64,000 bases of DNA from Bradyrhizobium xenonodulans (lineage in GTDB: Bacteria > Pseudomonadota > Alphaproteobacteria > Rhizobiales > Xanthobacteraceae): assembly GCF_027594865.1 (NCBI RefSeq), contig NZ_CP089391.1, forward strand, positions 806,001 through 870,000, in the 5' to 3' direction. A program made the translations under genes and the position numbers. Positions 52,427 to 60,950 of this stretch are shown here, piece by piece. Numbering within the stretch: position 1 is the stretch's first letter; each line of letters begins with the position of its first letter. The notes beneath the pieces are model-generated. The model searched no databases, had not been told where the DNA came from, and saw only the letters and a list, made by a program, of their open reading frames with translations.

Positions 52427-55400
52427 TTGAATTACGCTGGCAAATTTGACGCCGCGATTCCTTTGGACGGCCAGGGTTCCCGCTCGCCCGCCGACGTCCA
52501 TCTCGAGTCCTTTGGGGCAAAGCCCTTTATCGCCAAGGCGCACGGTCATTTGCCCGACGGCGCGGTCGTCGTTCCCGACCCGAACCTGATCTTCAACGGC
52601 GAGTTCAAGCGCGCAGGTCTCGACCTCGTGCTGTCCCATGAGGGGCACGAGTTCGTCGTTCACGATTATTTCAGGGGCGACAAGCGCGCGGCGATCGCCT
52701 CGCCCGATGGCGCGCATCTTACCGGCGACACGATCAACGCGCTCACGGGCCATGTGCAATATGCGCAGGCCGCGTCCGGCATTGCCGCTGCCCAGATCAT
52801 CGGCCACGTCACCAAGCTGTCCGGCAGCGCGACCGCGGTCCGCAACGGCGTCTCGGTCATCCTCAACAACGGCGACAACGTCGAGAAGGGCGATGTGGTC
52901 TCGACCGGCGCGGATTCGACGCTCGGCATCACCTTCATCGACGGCACTGTGTTCGGCCTGTCCTCCAATGCGCGGATGGTGCTGAACGAGATGGTCTACG
53001 ACCCCAACGGGTCGAGCAATTCCTCACTGCTGAGCCTCGTCGCCGGCACCATCACCTTCGTCGCCGGCGAGACCGCCAAGCACGGCGACATGAAGATCGA
53101 CACGCCGGTCGCCACCATGGGCATCCGCGGCACCGCGGTACTGACCCAGATCAATTTCGTCGTTCCCGCCGGCGGCGGCGATCCGCAGCCGCAGGCGAGC
53201 TTCCAGGTGCTGGTCGAGCCAAACGGCACGACGGGCTCCTATATCCTGTTCGACAAGGTCACGCTGCTGCCGATCGCGACGGTCAACCAGGCCGGGCAAA
53301 TGATCCAGATCAGCGGCGGCAACGTCTCGATCTCCAATGCGCTGATGTCACCGGACATTCAGAAGCTGATCACGGACGTGTTCACGCTGAAATTCACCGA
53401 CAACAACAGCAACACCAAGCTGACCACGAACTTCACCGACTCGATCACGCAGACCGCCGATGGTCTCATGATCAAGACGCCGTCCGGCGCCACCGCGATT
53501 CCGGTCTTCACGAATCTCAATCAGCAGGGGTCCGAAGGGCCTGGCCACAATCCGGGGACGAGCACCCGCATTCCCGGTCCGCCCCTGCGTCAAAGCCTCG
53601 ATGCCAACGGCAATGTGAAGACGGCATTTGCGCTGACCGAGCGCGCAGATACGACCGGCGACACCGCTCATTCCGATACGATCTCCGGCCGAATCACTTT
53701 CGTCGATCAGAATCTGGGCGATCGGCCAACGGTGAGCATAAGCCTCGCCGACGCGCCGAACTACGTCTACAAGAGCGCCGGCCAGCAGGACGTCACTGGC
53801 ACGCTCTCTGCACTCCAGAAGCAGGACATCGCGGCAACGCAGATCGATATCCAGGTCGTCGCCGACGGCGCCAACAACAACAACGGTTCGGCGGTCTGGA
53901 CCTACACGATCCCCGACCACGTCTTCGATTTCCTCGCGGCCGGCGAAACGCTGACGCTCACCTACAAGGTCCGCGTCAACAACAATTTCTCGGTCAACCC
54001 CGAATCCTCCTACATCGACATCACGATCACGATCGCCGGCACCAACGACAAGCCGGTGATCACCACGAGCGTGCCGGTCATTACCTTCGAAGGCGGCACC
54101 AGCGTGCCGGGTGGCCCGCTCGCGAGCGATGTGCCGACCTCGGGCACGCTGACGTTCGACGACGTCGATCTCACCGACACGCATACGGTGTCGGTGAAAC
54201 TGACCAGCGCGACCCTGCCCGATGGCACCGTGCCGCCGGGCCCGCTCGAGGCGTTCCAGAAGGCGATGTCGGTCGCGATCGCGGCGGGCGCCGACAGCAC
54301 GGGGGACGGCACCGGCACCATCAACTGGTCGCTGGCCGACCTGCCGGTCTATCTCGCCGACTTCATCCCGCAGGGCGCGGTGTTGACGCTGGTCTACACC
54401 GTGACGCTGACGGATTCGCAAGGCGCGACCTCGCAGCAGACCATCACCGTCACGATCACGGGCACCGACGCGCCCGCCGTGGTGTGGATCGCGACCGACA
54501 AGGCCGGCGCTCCCTCAGGCGGCTTCTGGAAGGACGCGGCCAACTGGGAAACCGGGACCGTTCCGACCATCGACGACGACGTCATCGTCATCACGGATCA
54601 GCTGCACGGCCTGACACCGTCCTATCCGGTGACGATCGATGCCGCGGCCTACGCCAAGTCGATTACGATGAACGACTTTGGCGGCCCGCCCCCGAAGGTG
54701 ATCAACCAGAGCACCTTGACGATATCGGGCGCGCTCAGCATGAGCGCCGACTCGATCTTCACCAACGCCGCGGCTGGCGTGATGTTCGTCGGCGGCAAGG
54801 CCGAGATCCTGGACACGGCCGTCTTCACCAACGCGGGCAATTTGACGCTCGCGGGCGGCGGTGATTTCGCCGCGGGTGCCACGATCACCAACTCCGGCAC
54901 GATCGAGCTGTCCGGCGGCACGCTGAAGACCCTCGCCGAGATCCACAATGCCGGCGGCTTGCTGAAGGCCGATGCCGGCACGATGCTGATCGTGGATGGC
55001 ACGACGATCGATGGCGGCACCGTCGCCATTCTGGGCACGCTCGAGCTCGACGGCACCAGCCTGATCGAGAACGGCACGCTGAACAATTCCGGCACGGTCA
55101 ACGTCAAGGGCGCGACCGAGCTCGCCCACGAGACCGTCTCCAACACGTCCAGCGGCACGATCAAGGTGCTGGCGAATGGCTGGCTGACCATCGACCAGGG
55201 CTCGAGCGTCACCAACACCGGCAACGTCACGGTCGATGGCGCCGGCAAGCTGACCGTCAACGGCGCCACGATCAGCGGGGCCGGCACGCTTACTGATAAT
55301 GGTGAGATCGATCTGACCGGCAACGCCGTACTGAGCGGCGGCATTCTGAAGAACAATGCCGCCTTCAAGGTCAGCGGCACCGGCAACGCGCTGGACGACG

Positions 55401-58400
55401 AGACGGTCACCAATGCCGGCACCATCGAAGTGCTGGCGGCCGGCGCGCTGGCGATCGACCAGGGTTCGACGGTCGACAATTCGAACGGCAATTTCATCGT
55501 CGACGGCAATGCCCTGCTGACGCTGGACGACGCCACGATTAGCGGCGGCGCCATCAACGGCGCCGGCGCGATCGACGTCATCGGCGCCAGCACGATCGAC
55601 GGCGGGGCCACGGTCAGCGTCGGCACGATCGCCGCCGACGCTGCGCTGACGCTCGACGGCGTCACCGTTTCCAGCACTGCTATCACCGATAACGCAACTA
55701 TCGCGCTCGCCAACACCGTCAAGCTCAAGGACGGCGCCACGATCAAGGGGTCGTCCGCTGCGTCCAGGGGGGCGATCACCAACAACGGGACGCTCGAGAT
55801 CGCGGGTGCAGCTGCCCTGCTCAATGACGTCCTGACCAACACCGGCCATGTCATCAAGGTCGATGACGGCCAGACGCTGACGCTCTCCGGCACCGAGATA
55901 TCGGGCGGCACCGTCGACAATTTCAGCGGCGCGCTCGGCGGCACGATCGACGTCACCGGCAACAGCAAGATCGGCGGCAATGCGACCCTGAACAAGGGTG
56001 CCGTGACCGTCGAGAGCGGCGTCACGCTGACGCTGGACGATGCGACCGTTGCGAGCACCACGATCGCCAATGGCGGCACCGTCAAGGTCGATGCAAGCAA
56101 GAAGCTGACGCTGTCAGGGGCGAACCTGACCGGCGGCACGCTCAACGTCTCCGGCACCCTGGATTCGACCGGCGTTAGCACCGTTACGAATGCGTCCATC
56201 ACCAACAATGGCCTGATCGAGGCGATTGGCGGTCTGCTGACGCTTTCTGCCACGACCTCGGCCGCCGTCGCCAATGCCGGCACGCTTCAGGCCAATGGTG
56301 CCGAGCTCGACATCGATCACCAGGCCGTCAGCAACACCGGCACGCTGGGCGCGATCAACGACGGCACGCTGAAGCTGATCGGGATGACGGTGACCAACAC
56401 CGGCGGCGCCGTGTCGGTCGAGACCGGATCGACGCTCGATCTCGTCGGCGCGACCATCGACGGCGGCACGGTGACGATTGCGGGCACGCTGGAATCGACC
56501 GGCACGAGCGCGATCAACGACGCCGACATTGACAACACCGGCACGATCACCGTTACCAGCGGCACACTGACGATCGATCCCGCGGTGGTCCATACGATCA
56601 CCAATCACAATCTGATCCGGGCGAGCGGTGGCGTGCTCGACATCATCGGCGACCTGATCATCAACACTGCCGACATCAAGTCGATCAACGGCGGCACGTT
56701 GAAGCTCACGACCGTCATCGTCACCAACACCGGCGGGACGATCACGGTCGACGGCGCATCGAAGCTCTATCTGTCCGACGTCTCGATCAACGGCGGCAGC
56801 CTGAGCAATGCCGGTAATCTCTACAGCGTCGCCGGCAGCAACACGGTCACGGGCGGCGTCACCAACACCGGCACGATCGAAGTCCAGAGCGGCACGCTGA
56901 ATCTTTCCGGCGGCATCACCGGCATCGGCGCGCTGATCGTCGACGACGGCGCGACGCTCGAGCTCGGCGGCGCGGACGCGCAGACCGTCACCTTCGCCGG
57001 CGGCGCCAATACGCTCCAGCTGGACGACACGAGCCATGACTTTACCGGCACCATCACCGGTCAGGCGTCGACCGCAGGCACTTTCACCATCACCGGCAAT
57101 GCCGCCATCATGACATCGAGCGGCGATGCCCTCGACGTCACCGCATCGGGCGGGACGAGCGGCAATCATGGTGATATCGAGTTGACGCCGACCGGCGCGC
57201 TGACCGGCGCGGCCAACGGCCTCGTCGTCACCCAGAATGGCACCGGCGACATCTCGCTGACTGCGACGGGTGACATCGAGGGTCTTGCCGGCAACGGCAT
57301 CACGTTGCGCGACGGCCCGGCCGGCTCGGGTCATATCACGATCAACAATCTCACCGGCAAGGCGACCGGGACCGGCGTAGGTTCGGTTGGCGTGCTCGTC
57401 GAGAATCTGAACGGCGCCAACGCCGGCAACATCGCGATCACCCAGCGCGGCGGCGCTGTCGGTGGCGCGTACGGCATCGATGCCGTAACCGGGGGTGGCG
57501 GCGACATCACCATTGATGCCGGCGGCACCATCACGGGCAGCGCGATCTACGGCATCCGTTCGCGCAGCTATGGCAGCGGCGACCAGACCGTCACGACCTT
57601 AGCCGGCAGCGTCGTCACTTCGGGCAGCTCCGGCATCGTCGCCGTCAATCGCGCGACCGTCCTCGGCGCAGGTGCCGGCAGCACCATCACGGTCGATGCC
57701 TACGGCACGATCAATTCCGGCAGCAGCCCGAACCAAAGCGGCAATGCGCCAGCCGGTATCCAGACGGGCTACACCGGTGCCACTAGCGGCAGCAGCGCCA
57801 ACACCGGCGTCAACGGCTCGGTCGTCGTCAACAACCATGCCGACATCACCGCTGCGGCGGGTTACGGCATCCACGCCTATAATTACGGAAATGGCGACGT
57901 CACCGTGAACGACGCTGCCGGCACCACGATCGTTGGCGCGGAGGAGGGCATCAGGGCCCAGGCGCTCAGCGGTGGCACCGGCGACGTCACCGTCACGCTC
58001 GGGGCGGGCGCGTCGGTGAAGGGAACGACCAGCTACGGCATTCTCGCCTACAGCATCGACCAGGGCGACATCCGCGTCACCCTGGCGGCGGGCGACAGCA
58101 TCACGTCCGGCAGTTCCGGCATCGTGGCGGTCAACTACGCGGCCGTCATCGCAGCCGGCGTCGACAGCACGATCTCCGTCGAGGCGCATGGCACCATCCA
58201 CTCCGGCTCCGCGCTGAATAACGACGGCACCACGCCGGGCGCGATTATCGCCGGCTACAAGCCGGGCGGAAGCTCCGGCTTCTCGAATACAGTCAACGGC
58301 GACGTCATCGTCACGAGCGATGCGGCGATCACCGCGGAAGCCGGCTACGGCATCGAGGCGTTCACCTGGGGCGTCGGCGATGTCACGGTCACGGCCGGCG

Positions 58401-60868
58401 CCGGTTCGTCGATCACAGCGACTGCGGGCATCGCGATCGGTGCCTTCGACCATGGTGGCGGCGACGTCAGCGTCACCAATGACGGCTCCGCCGCCGGCAC
58501 GGTCGGTCTGGCCGCGCTCGCCACCGGCGGCGGCGACATCACCATCGTCAATCACGGCCACATCACCAGCACGAGCCTTGCCGGCATCAGCGTCACGCAG
58601 AACGAGACCGGCGCGATCGGCTCGACCCATGTCACCAACACCGGCTCGGTCGTGGCTCCGACCGGCCATGCTGCGATCTATATCCAGGAAAATGCGGCCG
58701 GCTCGGCGACGATCGACAATTCCGCCACCGGATCGATCGGGGCCGGCACCGTGACGTCGACGACCTATGCGATCACCGAAACCGGCGGCGCCGTCACGAT
58801 CAACAACTTCGGTCATATCAACGGCAACATCAACGTTGCCAGTGCGGTGTTCAACAACGAGGCGACCGGCATCTGGACCGTCGCCGGCACCAGCGTGTTC
58901 GGCAATGCGTCCTCGATCGTCAACCACGGCGCCATCGATCTGCATGGCGCGTCGATCTCCGGAACCGACCTCGGCGTCACCAATTCCCACGAGATCGACA
59001 GTTGGGGGACGACATCGATCGCCGGCGTCATCACCAATACCGGCACCATCGAGGTCCATGACGGCGAGTTGACGTTGTTCGGCACGCTGTCGGGCACCGG
59101 CTCGGTCACCGTCGATGCCGGCGCGCTGCTGACGCTCGAGGGCTCGGTCACGCAAACGATCAACCTCGCGGGCGACGGCGCCGCGCTTCAGATCGATACG
59201 TCGACCTTTGGCGGATCAATCGCGGAATTGTCCACGGCCGATACGATCGACCTGTCGAGCATCGTTTATGATGACGGCACCTCGGCGACCTACAACGCTG
59301 CGACCGGCGAACTCGTCGTGAGCGACGCCTACAACCATACGATTACGCTGAAGCTCACGGGTGCCGACTACAGCAATTATCATTTCGCCGGCAGTGACGA
59401 CGGCCATGGCGGCACGCTGATCACGATCAACGCGAACGACGATGCGCCTACGTTCGCGACGGCGTCGCTGACCGCCACCGTCCCCGAACGCGAGAACACC
59501 ACCGGCTCCTCCGCGCTGGACCCCACGCCGACTGCCGCCACCGGCGCGCACGACTTCAAGGACATCGACCTGACCGACCGGCCGACCGCCGAGATCACGG
59601 GCCAATCCGTGACCTGGTTCGATACCGATGGCACGACGCCCCTGACGCTGACGGGCCAGGAAGCCGCGCTCGAGCAGGCGCTCACGCTTCAACTGACCGG
59701 CAAGAACAACGGCACCATCGGCTGGAGCTATTCGGTCGCCGACAACGCGCTGGATTTCCTCGGCGAGAACCAGACCGCGAAAGTGGTTTCGACCGTCACG
59801 CTCGACGACCATCAAGGCCACAAGATTACGACTGACGTCACGATCACGCTCGCCGGCAAGAACGATGCGCCGACGATCACGGCTGGGACGGATGACAGCG
59901 CCGGCGCTACCCTGCCAGAGACCAATGCGGGACTGGACCAGACCGGCACGCTGACCGCGTCCGACGTCGACACCACCGACCACGTCAGCGTCGCGCGCGA
60001 TCACGTCACCGTCTATCTCGACGGTACCCTGCAGACGGACGATGTCGGTGATCTCTCGCACGCGACCCTGCTCAACTATTTCACCGTGCCGTCCGGCGAC
60101 ATCCTGAGCGGCACCGCCGGCCACGCGCAGTTTGCCTGGGAGTTCAATTCGGGCAGCCAGGCCTTCGACTTCCTCGCCGCCGGCCAGACGCTGTCGCTGC
60201 AATACACCATCGTTCCGGACGACGGCCACACCGCGACCGGCACGGGCAACGGCGTCGTCACCATCACCATCGCCGGCAGCAACGACGCGCCGACGCTGGA
60301 CGTCGGCGCGATGACGATAACGCAAGACGATGGTCTCGTGACTGTCACTGGCCTGTCCGTCACCGACCCCGATGCCAATGAGACGTTCACCGTCGAAGCT
60401 GCCGCCGTATCCGGAAGTGCTGCGAACGCCTCTTTGCATTCGGGCGCCCTGACCGTGACCTATACCGAGCCAAGCCAGGACGCGCCTGCCACGGATACGG
60501 TCGCGGTGACCGTAACCGACAGCCACAATGCGACCGATACTGTCAATTTGATCTTCAATCTGAGCGAACAATGCCCGGTGACGCTCACCAGCACGACCGG
60601 CAAGGACGTGCTGTTCGGGACCGGGGATCAGGATCAGTTCGTGTTCGCGGCCAATTCGAACCACGATGTGATCATGAATTTCACTTCCGGCACGGACAAG
60701 ATCGACCTGTCGGCCGTTGTCACGGCCTCCGATACGCAAACCTGGCTGGATCAGCACGCGACCACCACGTCAGGGCTGGACACCCTGATCACCATCAATG
60801 CCGCCGACACCATCCTCCTGAAGGGTGTCGCCCACGTCCAGGCGAGTGACTTCATCGTCCATGCCTGA
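52427..60868 (+). CDS. Giant FecR/VCBS/beta-helix surface protein, T1SS-type C-terminus
   Basis: A 2813-residue secreted protein without a Sec signal. Order of parts: a unique N-terminus (1-125); a FecR-like domain (about 128-240, LSGSATAVRNGVSVILNNGD ... GIRGTAVL); two VCBS/cadherin-like repeats (about 398-682, each ending TITIAGTND or TITGTD); a Gly/Thr/Asn-rich beta-helix (about 685-2325) built of TNTGTI- and NSGTI-like turns; three more VCBS-type repeats (about 2335-2715); and a C-terminal type I secretion-like domain (GKDVLFGTGDQDQFVFAANS ... LLKGVAHVQASDFIVHA). The only cysteine is Cys2716. The start codon appears to be TTG, with no good ribosome site and no in-frame ATG until residue 187. 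It is probably an adhesin. No T1SS genes are nearby. Confidence 0.85.
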   Translation: MNYAGKFDAAIPLDGQGSRSPADVHLESFGAKPFIAKAHGHLPDGAVVVPDPNLIFNGEFKRAGLDLVLSHEGHEFVVHDYFRGDKRAAIASPDGAHLTGDTINALTGHVQYAQAASGIAAAQIIGHVTKLSGSATAVRNGVSVILNNGDNVEKGDVVSTGADSTLGITFIDGTVFGLSSNARMVLNEMVYDPNGSSNSSLLSLVAGTITFVAGETAKHGDMKIDTPVATMGIRGTAVLTQINFVVPAGGGDPQPQASFQVLVEPNGTTGSYILFDKVTLLPIATVNQAGQMIQISGGNVSISNALMSPDIQKLITDVFTLKFTDNNSNTKLTTNFTDSITQTADGLMIKTPSGATAIPVFTNLNQQGSEGPGHNPGTSTRIPGPPLRQSLDANGNVKTAFALTERADTTGDTAHSDTISGRITFVDQNLGDRPTVSISLADAPNYVYKSAGQQDVTGTLSALQKQDIAATQIDIQVVADGANNNNGSAVWTYTIPDHVFDFLAAGETLTLTYKVRVNNNFSVNPESSYIDITITIAGTNDKPVITTSVPVITFEGGTSVPGGPLASDVPTSGTLTFDDVDLTDTHTVSVKLTSATLPDGTVPPGPLEAFQKAMSVAIAAGADSTGDGTGTINWSLADLPVYLADFIPQGAVLTLVYTVTLTDSQGATSQQTITVTITGTDAPAVVWIATDKAGAPSGGFWKDAANWETGTVPTIDDDVIVITDQLHGLTPSYPVTIDAAAYAKSITMNDFGGPPPKVINQSTLTISGALSMSADSIFTNAAAGVMFVGGKAEILDTAVFTNAGNLTLAGGGDFAAGATITNSGTIELSGGTLKTLAEIHNAGGLLKADAGTMLIVDGTTIDGGTVAILGTLELDGTSLIENGTLNNSGTVNVKGATELAHETVSNTSSGTIKVLANGWLTIDQGSSVTNTGNVTVDGAGKLTVNGATISGAGTLTDNGEIDLTGNAVLSGGILKNNAAFKVSGTGNALDDETVTNAGTIEVLAAGALAIDQGSTVDNSNGNFIVDGNALLTLDDATISGGAINGAGAIDVIGASTIDGGATVSVGTIAADAALTLDGVTVSSTAITDNATIALANTVKLKDGATIKGSSAASRGAITNNGTLEIAGAAALLNDVLTNTGHVIKVDDGQTLTLSGTEISGGTVDNFSGALGGTIDVTGNSKIGGNATLNKGAVTVESGVTLTLDDATVASTTIANGGTVKVDASKKLTLSGANLTGGTLNVSGTLDSTGVSTVTNASITNNGLIEAIGGLLTLSATTSAAVANAGTLQANGAELDIDHQAVSNTGTLGAINDGTLKLIGMTVTNTGGAVSVETGSTLDLVGATIDGGTVTIAGTLESTGTSAINDADIDNTGTITVTSGTLTIDPAVVHTITNHNLIRASGGVLDIIGDLIINTADIKSINGGTLKLTTVIVTNTGGTITVDGASKLYLSDVSINGGSLSNAGNLYSVAGSNTVTGGVTNTGTIEVQSGTLNLSGGITGIGALIVDDGATLELGGADAQTVTFAGGANTLQLDDTSHDFTGTITGQASTAGTFTITGNAAIMTSSGDALDVTASGGTSGNHGDIELTPTGALTGAANGLVVTQNGTGDISLTATGDIEGLAGNGITLRDGPAGSGHITINNLTGKATGTGVGSVGVLVENLNGANAGNIAITQRGGAVGGAYGIDAVTGGGGDITIDAGGTITGSAIYGIRSRSYGSGDQTVTTLAGSVVTSGSSGIVAVNRATVLGAGAGSTITVDAYGTINSGSSPNQSGNAPAGIQTGYTGATSGSSANTGVNGSVVVNNHADITAAAGYGIHAYNYGNGDVTVNDAAGTTIVGAEEGIRAQALSGGTGDVTVTLGAGASVKGTTSYGILAYSIDQGDIRVTLAAGDSITSGSSGIVAVNYAAVIAAGVDSTISVEAHGTIHSGSALNNDGTTPGAIIAGYKPGGSSGFSNTVNGDVIVTSDAAITAEAGYGIEAFTWGVGDVTVTAGAGSSITATAGIAIGAFDHGGGDVSVTNDGSAAGTVGLAALATGGGDITIVNHGHITSTSLAGISVTQNETGAIGSTHVTNTGSVVAPTGHAAIYIQENAAGSATIDNSATGSIGAGTVTSTTYAITETGGAVTINNFGHINGNINVASAVFNNEATGIWTVAGTSVFGNASSIVNHGAIDLHGASISGTDLGVTNSHEIDSWGTTSIAGVITNTGTIEVHDGELTLFGTLSGTGSVTVDAGALLTLEGSVTQTINLAGDGAALQIDTSTFGGSIAELSTADTIDLSSIVYDDGTSATYNAATGELVVSDAYNHTITLKLTGADYSNYHFAGSDDGHGGTLITINANDDAPTFATASLTATVPERENTTGSSALDPTPTAATGAHDFKDIDLTDRPTAEITGQSVTWFDTDGTTPLTLTGQEAALEQALTLQLTGKNNGTIGWSYSVADNALDFLGENQTAKVVSTVTLDDHQGHKITTDVTITLAGKNDAPTITAGTDDSAGATLPETNAGLDQTGTLTASDVDTTDHVSVARDHVTVYLDGTLQTDDVGDLSHATLLNYFTVPSGDILSGTAGHAQFAWEFNSGSQAFDFLAAGQTLSLQYTIVPDDGHTATGTGNGVVTITIAGSNDAPTLDVGAMTITQDDGLVTVTGLSVTDPDANETFTVEAAAVSGSAANASLHSGALTVTYTEPSQDAPATDTVAVTVTDSHNATDTVNLIFNLSEQCPVTLTSTTGKDVLFGTGDQDQFVFAANSNHDVIMNFTSGTDKIDLSAVVTASDTQTWLDQHATTTSGLDTLITINAADTILLKGVAHVQASDFIVHA
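57533..58504 (+). repeat. Two-copy internal repeat in the surface protein, 486-base period
   Basis: The blocks starting about 57533 and about 58019 code for 162-residue modules with the same order of motifs: YGIRSRSY or YGILAYSI, TSGSSGIVAVN (57623 and 58109 give the exact period), GTINSGS or GTIHSGS, then AGYGI. DNA similarity is clear but not exact, so the duplication is old. Confidence 0.75.
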
Positions 60869-60950
60869 TCGCGGCGTGATGGGCGTGGCCGGTCGTCGGC
60901 AAGCCTGATCCGCGCTGCCGTTTGCCGCAAAAGCGTGATATCCAGCCAGC

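Noticed and set aside
52427..53160. Canonical LapG cleavage site in the surface protein N-terminus
   Set aside because: I looked for TAAG- or PAAG-like motifs and found only loosely similar alanine stretches, so I do not claim a cut site.
54480..59400. CRISPR-like or tandem DNA repeat array
   Set aside because: The repetition is in coding sequence with varied codons and unequal spacing, as expected for beta-helix turns; there are no identical spaced repeats.
53348..60757. Several long minus-strand frames opposite the surface protein
   Set aside because: They mirror the repetitive GC-biased sense sequence and have no domains, starts or ribosome sites of their own.
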